Assembly: GCA_049999765.1 (NCBI GenBank)
Contig: JBNGIQ010009547.1
Span: 792,294-819,055 of the forward strand
From: Phaeoceros laevis
Taxonomy: Eukaryota; Anthocerotophyta; Anthocerotopsida; Notothyladales
Reading direction: 5' to 3'
Length of the DNA: 26,762 nt
Position 1 is the first letter of the stretch. Each line of letters begins with the position of its first letter. The notes beneath the pieces are model-generated. The model had not been told where the DNA came from. It did not search any database and saw only the letters and a program-made list of their open reading frames with translations. Of this stretch, positions 10,924-22,200 are shown piece by piece. The translations under genes and the position numbers were made by a program.

Positions 10924-11141
10924 GCTAAGGCATAGCTCGAGCCCTTCGGGTTAGGCTATCTGGGTACGATAATACTTTTCAACATTAGTCCGTGTACCAG
11001 CCGGATGATGATGGTGGACGTACAGTTGTTCCTGTAGCGCAAGCGCAAACGGACAAACGAGGTCCAGCCAAAAAGCCTTGGCGCTGCTGCCCGCTGCCCG
11101 TGCGGCGGAACAGTCGGGGCACGCTAGCAAGCAGCTAGCTC

Positions 11142-12608
11142 ATGAGCCACCCTGACGAGCCCAATGGTACATTCTCCTCGCGCATGTGCGGGTGCCATCC
11201 GGCATCGGCAGCTGGGGGAGCCGCTCGGGTTATGAACTGCATCATCCGCGCCACCATGCCGGTCTGGGGCGTCAACAAGGACAGGGAGAGGAAGTCCTGG
11301 AGGCTTGGCTCCAGGGATGGCTGCTGCGGAGGCCTGGCGGTGTCCACCAGCTGCCAGCGGTTGCCGGCCAGAGGCGATCGGCGGAATCCGGACGGCGTCA
11401 ACAGCCTGCCGCATGAGATTTTGCGCGACATCTTCACGCTTCTGCCGCTGTGCGAATTGCTGCGTCTCCGGGCCGTGTGCCGGACCTGGGATCGGCTCAT
11501 CCTGGAGGACCGGCGGGTGGTGCAGGTGAAGGATTCCAGTGCTGCCTGCTTCCTGCGGGCCATCCGCTCCCGGGACGGCAAGATGATGGCTCTGGCCTAC
11601 AATCCCGTGCTTCGGATGTCCAGCGCCACTCACCTGCCCTTGCACGCCTCGTCTGTGGAGTTCGGGCACTTCATCACGGCCGCGGGAAGCCTGCTGTTTT
11701 ACGGAAATTTCAACAACTGCGCTCCGGTGTGCAGGATCAGGGTCTCCAATCCGCTGTCCAACACATGGCGGAAGCTGCCGCTGCTGGCGGACGGCCCTAC
11801 CCCGCTCTCTTTCCCTGCGTTTCGGCGGATCACGGTGTGGATGCTGGGGCCGCCTCTCTGCACTGGTAGACGGAGTCACTACAAGATCCTTGTGGTGAAG
11901 TTTAGGTGCCACTTCCAGACTCACATCTACGATTCGATGGCCGATTTTTGGAAACCCTGCCCGAGCATACCTCTCTGCGGGTATGATTTTTTCACCGATC
12001 TCTACACCTCCACGGGGCCCTGCGTGGGAGGGATTGCCTTCTACGTGGTCGGCAACAGCGTCAGGGATGTGAGGTCCTGGTCGATCTGGGCGTATGATCT
12101 TGAAGGAGAGGCATGGTTCAACTTTGCGGTGCCCGCCAAGGTGCTGGACGGAGTTTTGTCTTACGTGCTCACGGAGTGCCTAGGGCACCTCATTCTGGTG
12201 GTCAGAAGCGGGACTGTGGACTGGGAGAAGCGGTGCATTCATGTGGACGGTGTGCGGCTGTGGGAGCTGAAGCTGTCTCGTAGGAGGAAGGCGTCCGACG
12301 GTCGCATCTTCACTGGTCACTCCTGGGTGAAGCTCGGGGAAATGCCGCAGCACATGGTCCCGCAGTACTCGCATTTCTATTCCATACGACACTGGTGGCA
12401 TCCCACTCTGGAGCTCAGGGACTGCACGGTGGTGGCACACTGCATCTTTTTTCTCAAAGGCAGGGCTCAGGGAAGTGATGCCATCATGTATGATTTCCTG
12501 GAAAGGTCGTGGAGTATGCCCTGCAAAGATGCAGTCCAGCTGCCGCGGGGTTATCGTATGTATGAGCCCGGGTTTTGTTACACTCCCAACGCAGCCAGTG
12601 TCCCATGA
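11142..12608 (+). CDS. F-box protein, intronless
   Basis: A single 488-aa open frame with no intron. Residues 1-86 are a Cys/Gly/Arg-containing leader without a recognised domain. An F-box follows at about 87-130: NSLPHEILRDIFTLLPLCEL, then LRLRAVCRTWDRLI with the typical L-P-x-E, V-C-x-x-W pattern. The rest (about 150-488) has spaced Trp and Gly motifs (NTWRKLPLL, WSIWAYDLEGEAW, WVKLGEMP, HCIFFLKG, MYDFLERSW), consistent with a kelch-like F-box-associated beta-propeller. Such proteins act as SCF ubiquitin-ligase adaptors: the F-box binds SKP1 and the propeller binds a substrate, unknown here. The ATG at 11142 is the first in frame; an internal start such as Met31 or Met39 would still keep the F-box. 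It is divergent from the TLS1 homologue. Confidence 0.85.
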   Translation: MSHPDEPNGTFSSRMCGCHPASAAGGAARVMNCIIRATMPVWGVNKDRERKSWRLGSRDGCCGGLAVSTSCQRLPARGDRRNPDGVNSLPHEILRDIFTLLPLCELLRLRAVCRTWDRLILEDRRVVQVKDSSAACFLRAIRSRDGKMMALAYNPVLRMSSATHLPLHASSVEFGHFITAAGSLLFYGNFNNCAPVCRIRVSNPLSNTWRKLPLLADGPTPLSFPAFRRITVWMLGPPLCTGRRSHYKILVVKFRCHFQTHIYDSMADFWKPCPSIPLCGYDFFTDLYTSTGPCVGGIAFYVVGNSVRDVRSWSIWAYDLEGEAWFNFAVPAKVLDGVLSYVLTECLGHLILVVRSGTVDWEKRCIHVDGVRLWELKLSRRRKASDGRIFTGHSWVKLGEMPQHMVPQYSHFYSIRHWWHPTLELRDCTVVAHCIFFLKGRAQGSDAIMYDFLERSWSMPCKDAVQLPRGYRMYEPGFCYTPNAASVP

Positions 12609-13974
12609 TCGCGCTTCTACATAAGAATGTGGGGAATCGATGTTGTTTGAGAGTGGAGTACTAGAGTGGGAAGGTTTCAAGGGTTGTTGTGTGTGTGTCA
12701 GCCAGCACGTTCATGTGTGTACCATTGAGCTCAAGCAAATGACAGGACTGAGCTCAATCCAAGGGTACAACCTGTTTTCACTAGGCTGAGGCTTGTGCAC
12801 AGGGCAAGGGCCAGTGTACGATGCCAGGGTAAACCCTCATATTTTGATGCTATGCTTGCTTCTGGTGATTGTCGCGCAGGGGTTTTTGGATAAGTGTGGT
12901 TCAGCATGCATCTTGTGGACCATTTGGTTGTGTTGTGCCATATATTTGCTGGCGTTTCATCTCACAAATGCCTGTACTATACTACATATGCAGATTTGCT
13001 AAGGGAGTGCTAGTTTTGGCTCGTCCACGTGACGCAGCAGGCAGCAAGGAATGATCGTGACCGACCTCCTGCAGCCATCTCAACTCAACTTTTCAGGTTT
13101 GTTCCTCTGGACATGCGGCAATATTGCCATGCTTACAGGGTGATTTGCGGGAAGGATCTACAGTAGTAAGTGTAATTTTTAGGTGATTTCTCTTTCTGGG
13201 CTGACTTGTACATTGTTCTCGGCAGATGAAACTTCAGATGTCCACCTACATTGCTTTACACCGCCAACAGTCCAGACTACTAGCTAGCTTGTCTGATATG
13301 CTAGACTAATTGCTCAATCTGGCTTTGATTTGACTGTAAATAAGCGGCACAGCATGATTTGCGTGCAATTCGTTCTATTGAGCTAATTTACTGAACCAAA
13401 GTGCCCATCCAAGCGTGAGACTTCGTCTTTTGAGCGAGATGCATGTGCAACAGAGGGGCAAACTCGATTGGCAGATGAATCTATTGCACTGTCACCTCAA
13501 ACAGTGAAATGACCACTGTGCGCCCCCCCCTCCCCCGGTATTGACCTCCGGAGGCTCTCAATTCACTACTGAACACTCCTAGGCCTGTTGACAACTTGAA
13601 ATGACAGGGCATGTGGGTTTGCAACACTCTTAGGCCCTGTAGACAACTTCTAATGAGAAGGGCATGTGGTGAGCTGTGCATCTTCGATGGAAATTACCGG
13701 CTTGTGTGTGGGGCCATTCATAAATGCATGCCGAGTTTCGGACTAATAGTTGCGCCCACACTGATTGCTATCCACAAGCAAATACCTTTTTCCTCTCCCT
13801 TTCTAGATGCTTCATACTGTACCGGTGGTTTTACATCGTCTCCGGATCCCCTGCTGGACACAGTCACATGCCTCTTTTAAGCGGTCAGACCTGCAAGCTT
13901 AGGTCACACTCCATTGTATGACCCTGTCCCTTCTACCTTGCCAATTTTCATTGTCTTCCTAGGCCTCCGCTGCC
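12609..13974. other. intergenic, F-box 3' flank and hydrolase 5' flank
   Basis: No gene supported; the short open frames here show no motif. A C-rich run lies at about 13520-13537, and an imperfect tandem duplication at 13571-13669. The pyrimidine-rich tract ending CTTCCTAG at about 13962, twelve bases before the hydrolase ATG, could be a 5'-UTR intron acceptor. Confidence 0.45.
13571..13669. repeat. imperfect 50-bp tandem duplication
   Basis: The unit at 13571-13616 (ACTCCTAGGCCTGTTGACAA core, ending GGGCATGTGG) is followed directly by a diverged copy at 13622-13669 (ACTCTTAGGCCCTGTAGACA core, same end). Substitutions and small indels separate the copies. Confidence 0.7.
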
Positions 13975-14903
13975 ATGGCGCCCATCCCCGGACAATGCTG
14001 CATTCCGCCGCCCGCTTCGGACTACCAAGGTGTGGGCAAGGAAGACGTGTGGGAAGATTTACCAGTCTACTTGACCGGTTCCTTGGAGGCTGAATCCGCT
14101 ATCGTCCACATTGTGGACATCTATGGTAAGCACTGCGAGCTTGCGAGCTGACAGCGGACTGGTGCAACCTCCAGGGCTCCCTCCCTTGGTTGCTTTTGCG
14201 CATTTTGGGAAAGCTTGCTCTTTTCTCAAGCAACTGCTTGATCCAACCTCTGCTGTGCGTGGTAAATGCAGGTTGGAAGGTGCCACAAACCAGGTACCTC
14301 GCCGACAAGATAGCGGCGGCAGGCCATTTCGTGGCGGTGGCGGATTACCTCGAGAACAACTTCTTCGAGAGCAACGACCCCAACGAAGAGTACGGTGGCC
14401 TCCCCGAGTTCCTGGCGCGGCACTCGCAGCCCAAGGCCATTGCAGAAGCCAAGAAAATCGTGGCCAAGCTGCGGAGTGACTATGGCTTCACCCGCGTGGG
14501 CGTCGTTGGCAACTGCTGGGGCGCCAAGATCGGCATCAGCCTTTTAAGCGACGACCAATCCGTCCAAGCTGGGGCCTTTTGCCACCCCTCCTTCCTCACG
14601 GTGGAGGAGGTGAACGCGGTGAGGGTGCCGTTGGCCATTCTGGCAGCTGAGATCGATATTGTCACCCCCCCGGAGCAGGCTCTGGAATTCGGGGTGCTCC
14701 TGGAGCAGAATCCTAACGTCTCCAAAAGCTTCGTCAAGGTGTTCAAGGGCGCGGACCACGGCTGGACCACGCGCTACGACCTTACAGACAAGGCGGCCTC
14801 GGACAGAGCACAGGAGGCACATACCCTGTTGTTGGAATGGCTGCATTCCACCTTGCACAAGGAGGAGCCATCGCCAGCTCAAGCCACCTCATCGGAGCAG
14901 TAG
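13975..14903 (+). CDS. dienelactone hydrolase family protein
   Basis: Two exons, 13975-14125 and 14272-14903, join across a 146-bp GT-AG intron that splits a Gly codon, giving 260 aa. The N-terminus GQCCIPPP resembles the plant cytosolic members of this family. The alpha/beta-hydrolase core carries the nucleophile motif GNCWGAK (Cys132), an acid in AAEIDIVTPPE (Asp179) and GADHGWTTR (His213), matching the Cys-Asp-His triad of dienelactone hydrolases. Plant members are annotated as carboxymethylenebutenolidase-like or endo-1,3;1,4-beta-glucanase-like, but their natural substrates are poorly known, so the substrate is not assigned. Length is close to the usual 240-260 aa, with a short Ser/Pro/Gln-rich tail. 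The triad is complete and the gene appears intact. The start ATG (GCCATGG context) is strong. Confidence 0.92.
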
Positions 14904-15683
14904 ACTAGTAAACAGGCCAATTAAGACTCTCTAATTTGGTCTGGCAAAGAGTGTTTGGGAGCATCCACTTGATCAGCTACGCATCTTATGGCTTCGTTAT
15001 GTCCGAAGGACGAAACACTCAACAACTTCGGGACGGGTATACATGGTCCATCCGTCCATGATTCACTGCACTGCAAAAATGTTAATCGCTGTGCAGGTTC
15101 TACACTGTACAGTACGCTAGGACCAGCTGCTTGATGACTTTTCAGGAAGGACGGACAAAGGAAAAGGTTGCACCTTTTAGGGCCACTTTCCATGTGCCAC
15201 TTGGTAAACTTTACGGAGGAGACCTGGACTTCCCATGTCTCGGACGGGAAAAGGCCTTCTCGCATTATAAAAGGCCAAACTACAGTACATGGCTCAGCGC
15301 GTCCGGCGGATTGGCGGCCGCAGGGCCGTGAGTTACGCGAGCGGGCACGCGCCGGTAAGCGGACCGGCATGTGCCCGCTCGCACCCAAAAACTGTCAGAG
15401 TTTACGAAAGGGATATTCGGCCCCGGGAGTTTTGCTCGCACCCATTTTTAGCAAAAATGTTTACCGAAGCCCCCACATGGAAAGCGGCCCTTTATTAGCG
15501 AGCGGCAACAGGTCAGACGGCCGTTGTCCGGCCCTCGTTATGCCTGCTTGCTGGCGTGGCTAGACAAACTTGCCGAGAAGGAAGCAGATCGATTCTCCTC
15601 ACAGGCAGCATCTTCGGCATGTAGCTGCTACAGTGGAGCTTTGACTCATCGTTGCCCTTGTTGTGACTTCCAGCTGCAGTCTT
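14904..15683. other. intergenic between hydrolase and PPR 3' ends
   Basis: No gene supported. The two flanking genes converge here, so both 3' UTRs fall in this stretch. A TATA-like TATAAAA (15266-15272), a 69-codon open frame from 15289, and a perfect GC-rich inverted repeat (15337-15382) sit close together. Confidence 0.45.
15337..15382. repeat. GC-rich hairpin, perfect 12-bp arms
   Basis: GCGAGCGGGCAC (15337-15348) is the exact reverse complement of 15371-15382. The spacer holds a second nested pair, GCCGG (15351-15355) and CCGGC (15364-15368). Confidence 0.7.
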
Positions 15684-18603
15684 TTACCAGTAATCCCCAC
15701 AGGTGCACAAACCATCCTTGAAACGGTGGAAGCAGCTTGGGTCCCTGACAAGAATTTCTCGTTTAGCCAGACTAGAGATGTACTTGACGGCGTTGTGACA
15801 GTCTCCACACACTCTCAGATTCTTGATGACCCGGATGGTCGTGCCAGGGGTTGTGTTCATGAGCCCGCAGGCTATGGCCAGCTGCTCGCAGTGAAGGTGG
15901 GGGGGAAGCTCCCTCTCTTTCTCATCCACGTCGTGCAGCACAAATTTCGAGGCAGCAGGTTTGTACCCTGCCCTCCTGATTTGCACCATCAGGTTGTTGG
16001 CGGTGGAGTGGATGTCCTCGGCCTGTGGATGGCTGTCGTCTCCTGCAACGAAGTCAAGGATGTGGCCACCTAGCTCTACCGAGCAGACAGCAGTCTCTCT
16101 CCTCGCACCCTTTTTCAACATGAGCTTCCTCACCTTGGCTTCGTCATCCCACCTGCCTGCGGAGGCGAAGGAGTTGGCCAGCATGACGTAGGGAACTGGG
16201 TTCTCTTCGTCGATGTCGATCAAGTTACCTGCAGCCACCTCTGCTAGCTCCACCACACCGTGAAACCTGCAAGCCGTGAGCAACGCCATCCAGACTCCTG
16301 CACCAGGTCGGCATGGCATGTTGTAGATGAAGTTCTCCACCACCTGCATCTTTCCTGCCCTGCCGAACAGTTCCACCATTGCGGCATAGTGATCCTCTGT
16401 CAGCTTTAAGCTGTGGTCGTGAACCATGGAATGATAGAATGCCCGCCCTCTCCTCACCATGCCCAGGCGGGCACAGCACGAGATGGCTGCAACATAGGCT
16501 ACACGATCCAGCTCTACCCTCTCTTCCTCCATCTGCTTCAACAGCTGAAGAGCTTCCCTGCCAAGTCCATGCTGGTTGTAAGCTGTGAGCATTGCCGTCC
16601 AGGAGACGGTGTCCTTCTCGGGCAATGCGTCAAACACCCGGCGAGCATCCTCGATGCTCCCGCATTTGGCGTACATGTCCACCAGACTGTTTCCGATGAA
16701 GCTGTCCTTGAGCAGTCCCCTCTTTTTGATAACAGCATGGACTTGCCTGCCCTGTTCCAAGGCTGCTGCACTTGCACAGGCAACCAGGACAGAAGGAAAC
16801 GTCTTCCAGCTGGGCTCCACTTTCTCCTTGAGCATTTGCTGGTACAGCAGCAGGGCCTCTTTGCCAAGCCCAAACCGGGCATAGCCTGCAATCATGGTGG
16901 TCCATGATACCACACTTGGGTCCCTCATTTTGTCAAAAAGAGAGTGTGCCATGGATAGACTGCCGCACTTGCTGTACATATCGATGAGGGCATTCAACAC
17001 AAACTTGTCTTGGTCACATTCAGCTTCGACCACTCGCTCATGGATCCGCTCTCCGACGTCCAATGCCCGAATGCTGGAGCATGCCTTGAGTGCATTGATG
17101 AATGTAACCCTGTCTGGTTTCACACCCTTTTTCAGCATCTCGTCGTAGAGCCCAACAGCTGCACTGCCTGGCCCGAGCTTGACATAACTTGCAAGCATTG
17201 TGTTCCACACATCCAAACCTGGTTGCTGTAACTTCTGAAAGTAATGCTGCACGTCTTCCCTACTTCCACAATCCGTGTACATGTTGATAAGAGCAGTTCC
17301 AATAACTGGATCCTGTTCGTACCCCCGCCTTTGCAAGTCAGCATGGACCTGCCTACCCTTGTCCAGCTTGCCCAGAGTTGCACACGCTCTCAAGAGGCAA
17401 GCATAGGCTGGTGCATTCAGTTCAATGCCCTGTGTGCGCATCTGCTCGTACAAAGCAAAAGCCTCTTTTCCCATCCCCTTGTGCGCATATCCGGCAATCA
17501 AAGTGGTCCAGGATATCAGATCTCGTGCTGCCATCTTGTCAAATACCTGGCGGGCATCCTCCACGCTGCCACACTTGACATACATGTCCACAACAGCATT
17601 ATCCAGCTCAGAATCCGAAGTGAAGCATGTGTCAAATATCTGGCCATGAATTTGCTGTGCCTTTCGCAGATCACCTAGGTTTGCACATGCTGTCACCACA
17701 AATCCTGCCAAGATTTTGTCCGGCTTCACACCCTCTGACAACATCTGCTGGAAGACTTTCAAGGCTTCACCTTCTTGTCCCAGATTAGTATGTCCCTGTA
17801 TGAGAGCACTCCAGGAAATGACATTCTTGTTAGTCATCTTGTCAAACACTCTCCTGGCTTCCGACATTTGGCCACAGCTAGCATACAGCCTGACAAGGTT
17901 TGTACCCAAAAAAAGGGTAGTCTCCCAACCACGTCTCACGATGTGAGCACGGACGCGCTCACCATCTGCCAGGGACTTCCTCCGGATGCACTCCTGCAGC
18001 AGTGCGTCATAGACATCGTTCTTAACCCAAACCCCTTTTTCTGCCATGCCGTCTAGCACATGCAGTGCCTCCTGCACCCGTCCTTGTTTGCAAAACGTCC
18101 TCAAGTCTCCAGAGAGGCCAGGTTCAAAATTCAGACCTAACGACCTGCACGGCACCAGGTCAGCATCGAAAACCTGCGACAGAAATGACAAAACCTTGCA
18201 AATAGAAAAGAGCTGCCGACACCGCCATACCTGCCGCCAGCCCTACTGAGGTTTCCAGCATCCAGAGCACTCCCGGACGGACTTGAAGCCTTGACCGCGG
18301 GGTCTCTCTTCACCCATGCCCTATTCTCAGATTGCAACTCCCGCCGTGCTCCAACTTGGCTTTCAATCTGCGGCAACCAACGATCTGAAACTGCAAAAGT
18401 CACACTTCCCAGAATGTCAGCAGCTTGCGAGGGGAAACCGTGCGCCAAAACTGTGGCAGCCTCACCTTGTCGAGGTCATCCTCACAGGCTTCTTGCCCAG
18501 CTGGCTCCCTCGAGGCGGCATCTACCGCAGACGAAGAAGCAGAACACAGTGAAAGTGCAGCCGGCCGAATGCGGCGCAGAAGATGCGTGGTATTCTTCCG
18601 CAT
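15684..18603 (-). CDS. PLS-class PPR protein with E and DYW domains (organelle RNA editing factor)
   Basis: The main exon (18144-15684) encodes about 820 aa ending GDYW-stop. Its frame has no usable ATG upstream of the first repeat, so I propose two small 5' exons, 18603-18466 and 18367-18231, joined by 98-bp and 86-bp GT-AG introns. All phases agree, giving 911 aa. The added N-terminus begins MRKNTTHLLRRIRPAALSLC, Arg/Ser-rich and acid-poor as in mitochondrial or plastid transit peptides; an upstream in-frame ATG at 18630 would add nine residues. Repeats run as P-L-S triplets (for example NAVVDMYVKCGSVEDARQVF), about five sets, then E1/E2 motifs, then the DYW cytidine-deaminase domain. Zinc ligands are present: HCEQLA (HxE), CGDCH (CxxCH), and FHRF with CTC. 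Such proteins bind organelle transcripts and convert specific C to U. The PG box (usually PGxSW) is degenerate, reading TAVCSVE. It is divergent from the Argonaute gene. Confidence 0.9.
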
Positions 18604-18630
18604 GTTTCGACCCGAGCCCAGGCAGGCCAT

Positions 18631-19265
18631 CGCTGAGGTTGCCACTACGCCGATTGTTCGATCATGCAGTTGCGGACGGGTGGGAAGGGCATTTTCAGCG
18701 GAAAGCAAGTGCCGCTGGCGTTTTGGTTTTTGTGAACATTGCCACGCGTGCAACGTACTCCTCGTCTCAAGTTAGGGCCTCCACTGCAGCCATGAGCTCT
18801 CCGCCATCATGGCACGCTGCAACTTGAGATGGCGTTGTGCGATCTGCATTCCGCCTGGCGTGGTGTTTGGCGTAGCACTGGAGCGCTAGGGCTTTGGGAG
18901 CGGAAGAGAATGTGGCATTTGTGCTTCTACTCCTCGCTCCATACATGTGGAGGAGGAGCGTGAAGGGACATGAATTGGGGTTTGATGCTGCAGCTCCTCT
19001 GGAGAGCTCCTTGGGGCTCCAGGAGGAAGTGGAGAGTCAGGGATCTGGAGCGTGAAGAGACTAGTTTGGCGTTTGATGGTGGCGCTCCTGTCTCCCGGCC
19101 CGCCTATGGCCAGCGCTGCATGCACTAGAAGTGGTGCAAGTTGGTGAGCTCCACATGTATCCGTCCTGATCTGGGCCTAATTTCTGCTGCGCCTGACAGT
19201 GTAGGATCGGTGGTGTATGATCCGGTAGCGCTGCGCGGACATTTCAAGAGTTGCTGTCAGGTGCC
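18631..19265. other. divergent promoter region between PPR and Argonaute genes
   Basis: About 640 bp between the two start regions; promoters of both genes must lie here. No clear TATA box is seen. It contains an imperfect direct repeat of about 42 bp (18956-18998 and 19048-19089, sharing GAGCGTGAAG and TTTGATG). Confidence 0.5.
18956..19089. repeat. imperfect 42-bp direct repeat, 92-bp spacing
   Basis: The segment starting GAGCGTGAAGGGAC at 18956 recurs as GAGCGTGAAGAGAC at 19048; both continue through a TTTGATG core to GCTCCT. The copies lie in the presumed Argonaute promoter or leader. Confidence 0.6.
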
Positions 19266-22200
19266 ATGGGAGGACGCAACAAGAAGAAGAGAGGTGGCAC
19301 TGGTAGTAGTGTGGCCCAGGTTCCAGAACAGCAGGCACCGGCGAACGATCCCGGCTCCCGCCCGGCCATGATGCCGGTTCTTACACAGAGTCCGGCCGGG
19401 TCAGCAGGTCGGGCAGGAGCTTCACAGCCTGTCATCACCAGCGGAGCACAGGCTTCGGCCCCGCCGCCAGCTCAGCCGGTGCCTCGTCCTCCACCAGCGG
19501 TACGGCGGGAAGCGGTGTACGATGCCGCCAACGCGCCGGCCATGCCTGTCCCTACTCCAAGAGCAGCACATGTAGAGCAGCAGGAGAGTTGGAGCAGGCC
19601 AAGGTCGGCAGCGCCGCCTTTCCCGCCATATGCATCGCGCACGCCGCTCCCTCCACGGACGTGGACACCACCACCACATGTAGAGCAGCAGAGCTGGGCA
19701 CCAGCGCGTCCAGTAACGCCAGCCATATGCATGCCAGGTCCTTCAAAGCCGGCTCAGGCGCCGGTGCCAGCACCGGATCCCAGGCCGCCCCGGCCGGTAC
19801 TCAAGGCGGCCGCCGTGGAAACACGGGAAAAGGAGGAGCCGAAAAGGTTGCGGTCGGATGCGGGTGGAGAAGGAAAAGAAGGGAGAAGAGTGGAGGTTGG
19901 GTGCAACCACTTCCCGCTCACCCTGCACAAGAGGGTCCACGTCCACAAGTACAGCGTCGAGATTGCGCGTGTCAGGGCTGGGGCCGACCCAGCTGCTGGA
20001 GCCGGCAACCGACCCCAGGGCCTGTCGCGGGGGCTGAGCCGGACGGTGATCCGGAAGCTCTTGGCGGACAAGGCCAGCACCAGCTGGGGGCTGCCGGCGC
20101 CTGAGGCTGCCGCCTACGACGGCGGCGGCCTCCTGTTCACCGCGGGCGCCCTGTCGTTAGGTGGCCACACAAGAGCCCGGGAGACGGTGACGTTCCCGGG
20201 ATCCCCGGGCGCCGACCCCCCCATCCCCGACAGGTCTTTCACCGTCACGGTCACTCGAGCCGACAGCGACGACTTCCCCATCGCCCTCCTGCAATCGGTG
20301 ACGACGTCGCGGGCGGCCCTGCAGGCGCTGGACGTGGTGGTACGGGCCATGCCGGCCTCCAGCCCCGACCACGCCCCCATCGGCCGCTACTTCTTCTACA
20401 CGGACCAGCAGAAGGTGGTGAACCTGGGAGAAGGCCTGGACGGCCTAAACGGCTTCTTCCAGAGCATCCGCTCCACGCAGCAGGGGCTGTCCCTCAACCT
20501 CGACACCTCCGCCACGGCGGTGTGGCGGCATGTCGTGTCGCCGGCTCCCCCCAACGTCGTCATCAGCGGCGTGCTGTCCTTGGTGCAGCGCCGGCTGGAG
20601 GCTGGGCGGCACGCCGACCCCGCGGTGCCGCCGCCCGACAGGTACCGCCACTCCTCGGACCAGGTGGCGACGGCGTTGTCGGCGCTCAAGGGGTACAGGA
20701 TCCAGGTGACCTACGGGCGGCGCTCCAGGTACACCGTCACGGGGGTGTCTCGTCCTCCGCACGGCGGGCTCCAGTTCCAGGGCAGCGACGGCCGAAGCAT
20801 CACCGTCCTGGACTACTTCAAGGAGAGGTACGGCCTGGAGATCCGGTACCGCGACCTGCCGTGCCTCAACGTGGGCGAGCAGGGCGGCGGCGATGCGTAC
20901 ATCCCCTTGGAGCTCTGCGACATCGTGCCTCGCCAGAGGTACACCTTCACCAGCAACGGAGGCGACGCGCACAAGAAGCTGCTGGGGATGACGTCCGGGC
21001 TCCAGCCTGAGGATCGAATCGGCCGCATCGTGGAGGCGGTGAGGAGCAACAACCTCGGGAACGAGTACGCCACCCAGTTCGGGGTACGGATCGGGGAGCA
21101 GGAGAGCCGCTTCCCGGCGCGCTGCCTGCCGGCTCCAACTCTGTCCAGCAACGCCCAGGAGGATCCGGAGCTGCGCAAGGTCTTCAGTTGGGCGTGCGCC
21201 ATCTTCGAAGCAGCAGCCGACCCGCGGGACGCGGTGAACATGAACAGACGCTTCGGCCAAAGTCTGACGAGCCAGTGCGCACGCGGTGGGGTGAGCTTCC
21301 ACCCACAACCGCTGTGGACGGAGATGCACCACAGCGCCGAGGCGTTGTGCAAAATGCTCATGTCCGGTCGGCCGGACCTGCTCATCGTCATCCTGCCGGC
21401 AAAAGGACGCAACTACCAGCTGTACCGCGAGATCAAGTTGGTGTGCGAGACGCGCGCCGGGGTGATGTCGCAGTGCGTCTCCAAACGGCCGAGCGTCCCC
21501 AACCTCCTCTCCAAGTACATCCAAGGCGTGGCTCGCAAGGTGATCATGAAGATGGGCGGGCGGAACGAGGTGCTGGGTGCCGCGGGAGGTCAGGGCGGGG
21601 ATTATCCCCATTCCCGGGTGTGGCGCAACGTGTACGCGGGCAGCAGCAGTCCGGCGTGGATCCTGTTCGGGGCCGACGTGGCGCACCCGGGGCCCGGGGA
21701 GGCGGCGCGCTCCGTGGCGGCCGTGGTGGCCACGCAGGACTGGCCGCACATGACCAAGTACGCGGGGCGCGTGCGCAGCCAGGGCGGGAGGCTGGAGATC
21801 ATCCAGAGCGTGGGGGAGATGGTGAAGGAGCTCCTGGAAGGCTTCAGGAAGCGGACGGGCCAAGGGGGGCCGGCCCACATCCTCTTCTACAGGGACGGCG
21901 TCGGGGAAGGCCAGTTCGACGAGCTGCTGAGGACGGAGGTGCCGGCGGTGCGGGAGGCGGCGGAGCTCCTGGGCTTCAACAGGTGCAAAATCACCTTCGT
22001 GGTGGTGCAGAAACGCCACCACACTCGCTTCTTCCCCGTCGGGGGTGGCGGCTCGGGGGTGGCAGCTAACGTGCCGGCTGGCACGGTGGTGGACACGCAC
22101 GTGTGCCACCCCACGCAGTTGGACTTCTACCTGTGCAGCCATCAAGGGCGGCTGGGGACCAGCCGGCCGGCGCATTACCATGTTCTGCTGGACGACAACA

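Noticed and set aside
12793-13002. 70-codon hydrophobic open frame after the F-box gene
   Set aside because: No homology I recognise, no promoter or splice context; likely 3' UTR or chance.
18174-18230. 57-bp intron joining 18231 directly to 18173 in the PPR gene
   Set aside because: Splice signals exist, but the upstream reading frame in that phase meets a TAG with no ATG after it; the 18231/18144 junction keeps an open frame.
19251-19265. Earlier start of the Argonaute frame at a TTG codon
   Set aside because: TTG is not a normal plant start; the ATG at 19266 has a strong context and gives a typical N-terminus.
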